A DNA stretch of 5,233 nucleotides from Pontiella desulfatans (GTDB lineage Bacteria; Verrucomicrobiota; Kiritimatiellia; Kiritimatiellales; Pontiellaceae): assembly GCA_029287275.1 (NCBI GenBank), contig JARFRL010000029.1, positions 1-5,233 of the forward strand, written 5' to 3'. Position numbers and translations under genes: made by a program. Below are positions 1 to 5,233 of this stretch, piece by piece (position 1 is the stretch's first letter; each line of letters opens with the position of its first letter). The notes under the pieces were generated by a model. The model did not search any database and had not been told where the DNA came from. It worked only from the letters and a program-made list of their open reading frames with translations.

Positions 1-45
1 GCCATGGTGATTGGGCTGTTCGTCTGGGCCCGCAGAAGGAAATAG
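1..45 (+). CDS. C-terminal tail of an upstream membrane protein, possibly a GldG-like ABC transporter auxiliary subunit (partial)
   Basis: Read from base 1, the frame gives 14 residues, AMVIGLFVWARRRK, then a TAG stop at 43-45. A short hydrophobic stretch followed by four basic residues at the extreme C-terminus is the usual end of a membrane protein whose last helix exits into the cytoplasm. GldG-like proteins (the 'ABC-type uncharacterized transport system' family) typically end this way and are often encoded just before a DUF4340 gene, so that is the most likely identity. The identification rests on context and this short tail only. The stop lies 7 bases before the next start codon and overlaps the next gene's ribosome binding site, which indicates co-transcription. 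Confidence 0.5.
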   Translation, partial: AMVIGLFVWARRRK

Positions 46-48
46 GAG
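44..48 (+). promoter_or_regulatory. Ribosome binding site (AGGAG) that fixes the DUF4340 start
   Basis: AGGAG lies 4 bases before the ATG at 53 and overlaps the TAG stop of the upstream gene. It supports the ATG at 53 over the in-frame TTG at 11, which would give a 14-residue extension lying inside the upstream coding sequence and lacking signal-like character. The overlap of stop and ribosome binding site suggests translational coupling. Confidence 0.65.
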
Positions 49-52
49 ATTC

Positions 53-1837
53 ATGAAAGGTCGCTCCACGCTATTCATTTTGATCGGCATCGTCGCGCTC
101 GGCGTCTTCATCTGGGCGCAGGAATCGTGGCGCGCGCGCAACCCCGCCAAGGCGCTTGAACGCGTGCGGCTCTTCAACCTCGACGCCCGCGGGCTGACGT
201 CGATCGAATTCATTCACACGAACGGCGTCGTTCGTTGCGTCAAGGAAAACGGCGTCTGGCTGGCCGGCGACGCCGGTGGAAGCATGGGGCGCGCCGACGA
301 GGCCCTCATCCAGCGCATGGTCGCCGGGCTCAACTCCATGGGCAAGGGGACGACCATCACCGAAGAACAACTTTCACTGCGCGGGTTCGACGCCGCGGAA
401 TATGGCTTCGACACGCCCGCCGTGACGATCACCGCGGTGGACAATCAAGGTCGGCACGGCTGGTTGATCGGCCGCTCGACGCCGTTGGGCGACATGGTCT
501 ACGCCAAGGCGACCGACGCGGAGGAGATCTACACGATCTCCAACAAACTCATGGCGATCGTGCCCGCGTCGCACGAAATATTACGGGATCAGACGCTCTT
601 CTCCGGCGACGCCGCGGGCGTCCGCAGAGTGGAAATCCGCGGCTCCGCGGGCTTCGCGCAACTCGTCAAGGAACCGCAGGTTGGCTGGCGCGTGCAGCAG
701 CCGGTCTCCGCGCTGGCGGATTCGAAGGAAGTGGACGATTATCTGCGCAAGCTCTACGGCTTCCGGATCAAGGATTTCATCGCGGACAACGTCTCCGACT
801 TCTCCGTGTACGGCCTGCAGGCGGAATCCCGGCAGATCTCGCTGGTTGGCGCCGACGGATCCTCGCGCATGCTGATGGTCGGCGACGATTATCCGGACCG
901 GCCCGGTTTCGTTTACGCCCGCCGCGCCGACGACACGTCCGTGTTCACGCTTTCGGCCGACATTCTTCAACTGCTCAACGTTCCCGCGAAGCGCTTCCGC
1001 GACGCCGGCGTGCTGTCCGTTCCGCTCGCGACGGTTTCGTCCGTCGTGGTCTCTCGCGGCGAAGAGCGACTCTCCCTAGCGGTCGACGATTCCAAGACGT
1101 GGAAGATCGCCAGCCCCGTGGTGTGGGACGCCAGCGCGAAGGCCGTTTCCGACCTGATTATTTTCTGGGGCAGCGCGCTCATCACGGAATTCAACGTGGT
1201 CACGAACCAGGCGCCCGCCGAATGGGTGTTCGAAATCGGTTCCGCGGAAGCGGGCGTGACGAATCGGATCGAAGTGTTGCCGAACAACGGGAGTTTGGCG
1301 GGGCTGCTGATCCGCCGCGACGATGATCCCGCCATTTATCAAATCAACCTGCCGGCCATTCCCTCCGGCGTCATCGATCCATTGGCTTACAAAGACCGGA
1401 TCGTGTGGAGTTTCAGCCGCGCCGACGTGAGCAAAGTCAGCATCACGCGCGGCGCGACGGATCGGCAAACCGTGGCCCGCATGGAAGATGGCTCCTTCGC
1501 GCCGGCGGAGACCAACGGCAACGTCCGCGTGAACGACCAGACGATTGGGCGGCTGTTGCGCGAACTCGAGCGCGTGCGGACGACGGGGTACATCACCTAC
1601 AATCCGCGCGATCTGGAAATCTACGGGCTCGCGACGCCGCTGGCCGAACTGCGCGTGGGGCTCTCCGGGACCAATGAGCTCGGCCGCGTGCTGCTCGTGG
1701 GCAGCGAGACGCCGGATGGTTTTTACTCCATGGTCAAGGGCCGCGACGTCGTCTTCTACCTCGAGAAACCCGTCGTCAACATTCTAACCGCCGATCTCAT
1801 GAGCGAGGTGGAACGCGCCGTCCCGCCCGCTGAATAA
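53..1837 (+). CDS. Membrane-anchored DUF4340 domain-containing protein with four repeated modules
   Basis: The product has 594 residues. Residues 1-5 are short and basic, residues 6-21 form one hydrophobic helix, and the rest is soluble with no further membrane segment. This predicts an N-terminal anchor with a periplasmic body. The body carries the DUF4340 signature: a YGL/YGF-x-P turn (YGFDTP 117-122, VYGLQA 252-257, YGLATP 524-529), then a strand ending in hydrophobic-(I/V)-G (138-140, 274-277, 547-550), then an aromatic strand (EIYTI 158-162, VFTL 297-300, VFYL 567-570). DUF4340 has no established biochemical activity. Its genes commonly sit next to ABC-2/GldFG-like transporter genes, which fits the upstream tail here, so a transporter-associated periplasmic role is inferred. 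The ATG at 53 is chosen because AGGAG precedes it and because the anchor then begins at the N-terminus. The stop directly abuts the next start. At nearly 600 residues it has room for several domain copies. The family call is firm; the function is unknown. Confidence 0.85.
   Translation: MKGRSTLFILIGIVALGVFIWAQESWRARNPAKALERVRLFNLDARGLTSIEFIHTNGVVRCVKENGVWLAGDAGGSMGRADEALIQRMVAGLNSMGKGTTITEEQLSLRGFDAAEYGFDTPAVTITAVDNQGRHGWLIGRSTPLGDMVYAKATDAEEIYTISNKLMAIVPASHEILRDQTLFSGDAAGVRRVEIRGSAGFAQLVKEPQVGWRVQQPVSALADSKEVDDYLRKLYGFRIKDFIADNVSDFSVYGLQAESRQISLVGADGSSRMLMVGDDYPDRPGFVYARRADDTSVFTLSADILQLLNVPAKRFRDAGVLSVPLATVSSVVVSRGEERLSLAVDDSKTWKIASPVVWDASAKAVSDLIIFWGSALITEFNVVTNQAPAEWVFEIGSAEAGVTNRIEVLPNNGSLAGLLIRRDDDPAIYQINLPAIPSGVIDPLAYKDRIVWSFSRADVSKVSITRGATDRQTVARMEDGSFAPAETNGNVRVNDQTIGRLLRELERVRTTGYITYNPRDLEIYGLATPLAELRVGLSGTNELGRVLLVGSETPDGFYSMVKGRDVVFYLEKPVVNILTADLMSEVERAVPPAE
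191..1809 (+). repeat. Four-fold internal protein repeat in the DUF4340 gene
   Basis: Four modules of about 130-140 residues can be aligned by eye, at roughly residues 47-185, 189-325, 328-455 and 457-585. Each opens with a beta strand (LTSIEF, VRRVEI, VSSVVV, VSKVSI). An aromatic follows 21-23 residues later (W69, W212, W350, F482), then a helix, then the YGL turn in modules 1, 2 and 4, and finally an aromatic strand near Y160, F298, Y429 and F568. An (R/K)-D pair marks each junction: R178-D179, R316-D317 and K447-D448. The repeat is divergent and was seen only at protein level, with no obvious DNA identity, so the duplication is old. Confidence 0.65.
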
Positions 1838-4342
1838 ATGAAAAAGTTCGTTCGCAATCAACGAATCTCCATGTGGGTTTTCCGGGCGGTCCGGATGGTT
1901 GTCCGGTGCCTAAGTCTCTTGTTCGTGCTTCTGCTTTGCGCCTTCGTTTTCCTGCGAACGCACGGCGTTCCCAAGCCGGTTCTCCGCGAAATCGTCAAGC
2001 GGGCGAACGCGGCGGGAATTCCCGTCGACGTCGAGCACGTCGTGCTCACGCTGCGCGGCTGGCGCGCCTCCAACGTGCGTTATTACAGCGATCATCCCGA
2101 CGATTTGGAGCCGATTTTCCGCGCCCGCGAGGTGTTGTTGGATCATCGATCGGAATTCGAGACCCCCGAGGGCGAAGGCTGGGTTCTCGATATTCAGGCG
2201 TCCGGCGTGAACATCACCCCCTCGGTCGGGTGGGGCGTGGAAATTCCTGAAGGCAGCGCCTATCGATCCATCAACGACATCCGGCTTTCCTTGGCGTTTC
2301 GCCCGGGGCGCGTCGAGCTGCGCGACGGGCGAATGTCGTGGCTTGGCGCGGACTTCCGCGTGAACGGCGTCGTGCTGAAAGCCGCGCCCGCTCCCGCCGC
2401 GCCCGCCGCGCCGGCCGCGCCGCGGAAGATCGAAACGCCAACCTACGTCGATGCCGAGCGCTTTCAGCTTTGGGAAGACCGGCTCAAGAGTTTTCAGCTG
2501 AATGGCGGCGCGCTCGTGGACGTTGATTTCACGCTCGACGCGGATGCCGTCGTGGAAAGCCGAATGGATGTTCGGCTCGAAGCCAGCGAGGTCGCCTTCC
2601 GCGGCGTCGAGTTCGACAAGGCGCTCGTTGAGGTCGGCTACGCGCGCCCCTTGGTGACGATCGGGCGCGTTCAACTCGGTAAAGACGGCGACTCGTTGGC
2701 GTTTTCGGGCGATTACAACCCGTGGACCAACCAAGCGCGGGGGGGATTCCGCAACGCCATTCGATCCAATGAGCTGCTTTTGATCGCGCCGCAAGTCGTG
2801 CTGGACGTGCTGGTGAAGGCCGAATTGCGATTCGGCGAGCTGCCGCGCTTCCAAGTTGATTTCGGGCCGGCCGCGCCCAACGACTTGCTGAATAGCCTGA
2901 CGGGTTCGTATTCCATTCGAGACCTCGAATATCGTCGATTGGTGATCGACTCGTTGCGCGGCGACCTTAAACGGGCGAACGATCGACTGGAGCTGACGAA
3001 CCTCAGCGGGTCGGTGCTGGGGCAGGAGGAGCGCGCCGAGGAGGTGGGTAGCTGCCTGAAAGGCGGTTCCGCGGTCGGCGAGGTGTTCTGGGATTGGAGC
3101 ACGCACGAGTTCGGCGTGAAAGCCGAGGGGAGCTTCGATCCGAACCTGCTCATTCGGCCGCTGGATCTCGTGTCGGAGGCGACCAACGCGATCGCCCGTT
3201 TTCAGTTCTTGGAGGAGCCGCCCCAAATCGCGTTGGAGCTGGGATCCTGCTACACCAACTGGACCGACTTCTTCATCAATATCCACGCGATGGCCAACGA
3301 GGCGCGGGTGCACGACGCCGAGCTGACTTCCGTCAACACCTCCGCCTATTACCAACACGCGGTGTTGCGGCTCGACCCCATCGCCGCCATGAAAGACGTC
3401 GACTTCATGAAAGGCTCCGCCTCGATCGAATTCAAGAACCACTCCGTCACGTTCGACGTGTTCGGCAGCATGCCGCCGGACGTGCTTGAAGACGCGGTCT
3501 ATGCCGGCTTCGATCTGTTCGGCTCGAAAATCATCACCACCGGCGACACCCGGATCCAGGCGCGGGGAAGCTTGGATTGGGCGACCATGGCGGGGACGAA
3601 GTTCTCGGCCGAGGTCGAGGCCGATCAGGTCGAGATTCCCGTGGCCGGCATGAAAACGTTTTCCGCGGTCGTCACCGGCGCCGGACCGCTGATCTCGGTG
3701 GAAGACGCCGCGTTCGAGTTGTATGATGGCGAGGGCCGCGGCGCGTTTTCCATTCGGTTGGATCCGGCGACCAACGCGACGCCGTATGAAATGACGGTCG
3801 AAATCAAGAACGCGGAGTTCCGTTCCTGTCTGGAGCAATTAAACGCCGCCGTCAGCGAAGGGGTCCGCGGAACGATGTCGGGCGAAGTCCATTTCCGCGC
3901 CGACATGAGCCGCGATTTTTTTGAAACCGCGAACGGGACGGGAACGGTCGCCGTCGTGGATGGGCAGCTCGCGGATCTACCTTTTTTCAGTGGATTCACC
4001 AAGGTGGTCCGGCGGATTTTCCCCGGCTTCAACGCGTTCTCCATCACCAGTCTAAAAGGCGATTTCGAGCTCAAGAACGGCGCGGTTCATTCGCGGAACG
4101 CGTATTTCGAGGGCGACGTGATCAGCGCCAAGGGGAGTGGAAGCTACTCGAAACGCGAGGGATTCGACGCCAAGGTTCAAGCGCAGGTCATGAGCGAGAA
4201 TCAGATATCCAAAGTCCTGCGGGTGATCACGGATCCTTTCTTTAAATTATTCGAAACGCGTTTGACCGGCACGTTGTCCAACCCGAACTGGCGGCTCGAA
4301 AACCTGCCCGGCTCCAGCCGGCCTTCCGCGCCGGACGAGTAA
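1838..4342 (+). CDS. AsmA-like envelope protein with N-terminal membrane anchor
   Basis: The product has 834 residues. A basic N-terminus leads into one membrane helix at about residues 21-39. The rest alternates short amphipathic strands and Gly/Asn turns, as in AsmA/TamB/YhdP-type proteins, whose long beta groove is thought to bind or carry lipids across the periplasm. The C-terminal part is the most recognisable: GTGTVAVVDGQL (700-711), LPFFSGF (714-720), a strand with KNG (746-748), and FEGDVISAKGSGSY (757-770), matching the AsmA-like C-terminal pattern of strand-DG-L, LPxLxxL, FxxxNGxV and GxGxxD. A hydrophobic helix (about 791-804) and a last strand (807-821) follow. An Ala-Pro linker (182-196) separates the N-terminal region from the main body. 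Cysteines at 406, 471 and 664 lie in the predicted periplasmic part. The ATG abuts the preceding stop and has no Shine-Dalgarno sequence; in-frame ATGs at residues 12 and 20 are alternatives but also lack one. I recognise the fold class, not a named gene. Lipid transport is an inference. Confidence 0.72.
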   Translation: MKKFVRNQRISMWVFRAVRMVVRCLSLLFVLLLCAFVFLRTHGVPKPVLREIVKRANAAGIPVDVEHVVLTLRGWRASNVRYYSDHPDDLEPIFRAREVLLDHRSEFETPEGEGWVLDIQASGVNITPSVGWGVEIPEGSAYRSINDIRLSLAFRPGRVELRDGRMSWLGADFRVNGVVLKAAPAPAAPAAPAAPRKIETPTYVDAERFQLWEDRLKSFQLNGGALVDVDFTLDADAVVESRMDVRLEASEVAFRGVEFDKALVEVGYARPLVTIGRVQLGKDGDSLAFSGDYNPWTNQARGGFRNAIRSNELLLIAPQVVLDVLVKAELRFGELPRFQVDFGPAAPNDLLNSLTGSYSIRDLEYRRLVIDSLRGDLKRANDRLELTNLSGSVLGQEERAEEVGSCLKGGSAVGEVFWDWSTHEFGVKAEGSFDPNLLIRPLDLVSEATNAIARFQFLEEPPQIALELGSCYTNWTDFFINIHAMANEARVHDAELTSVNTSAYYQHAVLRLDPIAAMKDVDFMKGSASIEFKNHSVTFDVFGSMPPDVLEDAVYAGFDLFGSKIITTGDTRIQARGSLDWATMAGTKFSAEVEADQVEIPVAGMKTFSAVVTGAGPLISVEDAAFELYDGEGRGAFSIRLDPATNATPYEMTVEIKNAEFRSCLEQLNAAVSEGVRGTMSGEVHFRADMSRDFFETANGTGTVAVVDGQLADLPFFSGFTKVVRRIFPGFNAFSITSLKGDFELKNGAVHSRNAYFEGDVISAKGSGSYSKREGFDAKVQAQVMSENQISKVLRVITDPFFKLFETRLTGTLSNPNWRLENLPGSSRPSAPDE
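2381..2425 (+). repeat. GC-only 9-base tandem repeat encoding an Ala-Ala-Pro linker
   Basis: The unit gccgcgccS (S is c or g) occurs four times, one copy separated from the others by the six bases gctccc. It encodes residues 182-196 of the AsmA-like protein, reading AAP-AP-AAP-AAP-AAP-R. The units are almost identical at DNA level, so this is a true microsatellite-like tract prone to slippage. Each unit is 9 bases, so gain or loss keeps the frame and only changes linker length. Confidence 0.85.
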
Positions 4343-4412
4343 AAACAGGAAATCGGATTGATCCGGTACTCGTTCGAATCTATACATCTTTTAGTTCACG
4401 TAAGGAAAAAAC
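4343..4412 (+). promoter_or_regulatory. Intergenic region with a candidate sigma70-type promoter
   Basis: This is the only gap longer than 25 bases between genes and is visibly more AT-rich than its surroundings. TTGATC (4358-4363) could be a -35 element, and TATACA (4381-4386) a -10 element, separated by the ideal 17 bases. Each matches the consensus at four of six positions. Transcription would start near 4393, leaving a leader of about 20 bases that holds the ribosome binding site. An imperfect palindrome, CGGATTGATCCG (4354-4365), overlaps the -35 element and could be an operator or chance. I see no GC-rich stem followed by a T-run, so no intrinsic terminator for the upstream unit is evident. 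Confidence 0.42.
4402..4406 (+). promoter_or_regulatory. Ribosome binding site (AAGGA) for the DivPAP gene
   Basis: AAGGA lies 6 bases before the ATG at 4413, in an A-rich context. It is the best-spaced Shine-Dalgarno sequence in the window and supports that start. Confidence 0.65.
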
Positions 4413-4856
4413 ATGAGTGCTTTGCATCCGAGTTTCTGGGCCGCTCTTCTGGGATGGCTGGTCGCGCAGGGCGCGAAGATGATCAACTGCCTGATCGAGT
4501 CGCGTAGATTGGATTTCAGCTACATGGTCAGCACCGGCGGCATGCCGAGCGCCCACTCCGCCATGGCGGCGGCGCTCGCGACCTCGTTGGGGCTTTGCGA
4601 GGGCTTCGATTCGGCGATCTTCGCCCTCGGCGCGGCGTTCGCGGTGGTGGTGATGTTCGACGCGCAGAGCGTGCGCAAGGCGGCCGGCGAGCAGGCCAAG
4701 CTGCTGAATCAGATCGTGGACGAGCTTCTGCGCGAGCATCACCTTTCGGAAATCAAGCTGAAGGAATTGCTTGGGCACACGCGGTTGGAGGTGCTGATGG
4801 GCATGCTCACCGGAGTCGCCACCGCCTTCGCCGCGTTCCGTTTCATCCATCCCTGA
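4413..4856 (+). CDS. Divergent PAP2 family (DivPAP, YuiD-like) membrane protein
   Basis: The product has 147 residues, the usual length for this small family. Hydrophobic segments lie at about residues 5-27, 50-62, 68-83 and 127-143, with charged loops between them. Family landmarks are all present: W-x-x-AQ-x-x-K near the N-terminus (15-22), STGGMPSAHSA (40-50) with the phosphatase-like serine and histidine (H48), MFDAQSVRKAAGEQAKLLN (81-99), and LKELLGHTRLEV (116-127) with H122. PAP2 enzymes remove phosphate from lipids such as phosphatidic acid or undecaprenyl pyrophosphate. The divergent branch keeps parts of that signature, but its substrate is poorly established, so acid phosphatase activity is only inferred. 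Two positions differ from the common family pattern: QS replaces the usual small-residue-Gly before VR, and Arg replaces Pro in GHTP. A strong ribosome binding site supports the start. rlmH begins 21 bases after the stop, so the two are probably co-transcribed. The family call is secure. Confidence 0.9.
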   Translation: MSALHPSFWAALLGWLVAQGAKMINCLIESRRLDFSYMVSTGGMPSAHSAMAAALATSLGLCEGFDSAIFALGAAFAVVVMFDAQSVRKAAGEQAKLLNQIVDELLREHHLSEIKLKELLGHTRLEVLMGMLTGVATAFAAFRFIHP

Positions 4857-4868
4857 TCACAACCCGTT

Positions 4869-4873
4869 GAAGG
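4869..4873 (+). promoter_or_regulatory. Ribosome binding site (GAAGG) for rlmH
   Basis: GAAGG ends 4 bases before the ATG at 4878, in the 21-base gap after the DivPAP stop. The spacing is slightly short but workable. Confidence 0.5.
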
Positions 4874-4877
4874 CCCC

Positions 4878-5233
4878 ATGAACGTCCGCGTTTTACTTCC
4901 AGGAAAAATCAAGCCCAAGGTGTTGGCCGCCGCGCAAGACGAGTACGTCAAGCGGCTGCGCGCGTTCGGCGTCGAGGTGGTGGAATACAAGGACGAAAAG
5001 GCGACGGCGCGCGCCCCCGAGCTCGCCCGCGCCGCCGAGGCCGAGCGGATTCTGAAGTCGCTCAAGGCCGGCGATTTTCTGATCGCGTGCGACGAGCGCG
5101 GAAAAAAAGTGGAGACCATGGAGATGGCCGGGCTGCTGAAGAGCGCGCGCCGCGGCGAGCATCCTTTCGCCGGTAGACGGCGGATCGTGATCGTGATCGG
5201 CGGGGCGCTGGGGCTCGCGGAGTCGGCGCGCCA
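4878..5233 (+). CDS. rlmH: 23S rRNA (pseudouridine(1915)-N3)-methyltransferase RlmH (5' part, runs off the window)
   Basis: The frame stays open from the ATG at 4878 to the window edge, giving 118 residues of a family that is usually about 155-160 long. RlmH is a small cytoplasmic SPOUT-class methyltransferase. It acts as a dimer on assembled 70S ribosomes and uses S-adenosylmethionine to methylate N3 of pseudouridine 1915 in helix 69 of 23S rRNA. Visible hallmarks are the N-terminal strand and GKIK (9-12), EYVKRL (22-27), VEVVEYKDEKA (32-42), the E-x-x-RIL-KSLK helix (55-63), the LIACDERGK segment (68-76), and the glycine-rich cofactor loop IVIVIGGALGLAES (103-116) that forms part of the SPOUT knot. 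The C-terminal catalytic segment (the usual LPHxLxRxxLxEQLYRA and final YHR) would lie beyond the window and was not seen. A stretch rich in basic residues (91-102, including HPFAGRRR) before the cofactor strand is slightly longer than in many homologues. Identity is clear from the motif order; whether the gene is intact cannot be judged. Confidence 0.92.
   Translation, partial: MNVRVLLPGKIKPKVLAAAQDEYVKRLRAFGVEVVEYKDEKATARAPELARAAEAERILKSLKAGDFLIACDERGKKVETMEMAGLLKSARRGEHPFAGRRRIVIVIGGALGLAESAR

Noticed and set aside
11..52. A TTG start giving the DUF4340 protein 14 extra residues
   Set aside because: It lies inside the upstream coding sequence and puts a non-signal-like stretch before the membrane anchor. 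AGGAG and the ATG at 53 fit far better.
235..1326. A 363-residue open frame on the plus strand inside the DUF4340 gene
   Set aside because: The translation is overwhelmingly arginine-rich low complexity, a frame-shifted shadow of the real gene. It has no ribosome binding site or domain.
1928..1942. Possible lipobox (LLLC) at the end of the AsmA-like protein's hydrophobic segment
   Set aside because: The residue before Cys34 is Leu rather than Gly, Ala or Ser, and hydrophobic residues continue after it, so a plain membrane anchor is more likely.
1910..3838. A 642-residue open frame on the minus strand
   Set aside because: It lies antisense to the AsmA-like gene. Its product is rich in His, Arg, Gly and Glu with no recognisable domain, as expected when GC-rich third positions suppress stops on the opposite strand.
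4354..4365. Palindrome considered as a terminator hairpin for the envelope unit
   Set aside because: The stem is only 4-5 base pairs and no T-run follows, so it does not resemble an intrinsic terminator.
4380..4850. A 156-residue minus-strand open frame opposite the DivPAP gene
   Set aside because: It is antisense to a confidently identified gene, is rich in His, Arg and Glu, and has no recognisable motif.

Overview
The window looks like a stretch of chromosome from a high-GC, double-membraned bacterium. All genes are on the + strand and tightly packed, and the coding sequence is GC-rich at third codon positions. An ABC-auxiliary-like tail, a DUF4340 protein and an AsmA-like protein in a row recall the PVC superphylum (Verrucomicrobiota, Kiritimatiellota, Lentisphaerota) or related deep Gram-negative groups. 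That placement is an inference from gene content and has not been tested by phylogeny.

Layout. Positions 1-45 hold the last 14 codons of an upstream gene ending in a hydrophobic segment and a basic tail, as GldG-like ABC transporter auxiliary proteins do. A membrane-anchored DUF4340 protein (53-1837) follows 7 bases later. It consists of four copies of one module, the third of which is degenerate. With no intervening base comes an 834-residue AsmA-like protein (1838-4342), with one N-terminal membrane anchor and a long beta-rich extracytoplasmic body. These three genes look like one transcription unit for an envelope machine.

A 70-base AT-rich gap (4343-4412), the only real intergenic region, carries a plausible sigma70-type promoter and a good ribosome binding site. 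It opens a second unit: a divergent PAP2 (DivPAP, YuiD-like) membrane protein (4413-4856), then the 5' two thirds of rlmH, a 23S rRNA pseudouridine methyltransferase (4878 to the window edge).

How the genes fit together. The first unit plausibly joins an ABC-2/GldFG-type transporter, whose other subunits would lie upstream, to two periplasm-facing proteins. The AsmA-like protein belongs to a fold class linked to phospholipid movement between membranes, so an envelope lipid or polymer transport role is a reasonable hypothesis, not a demonstrated one. The second unit is housekeeping. I found no mobile element, CRISPR array, tRNA or rRNA gene, or defence system. The most unusual items are the DUF4340 repeat architecture and the DUF4340/AsmA coupling.
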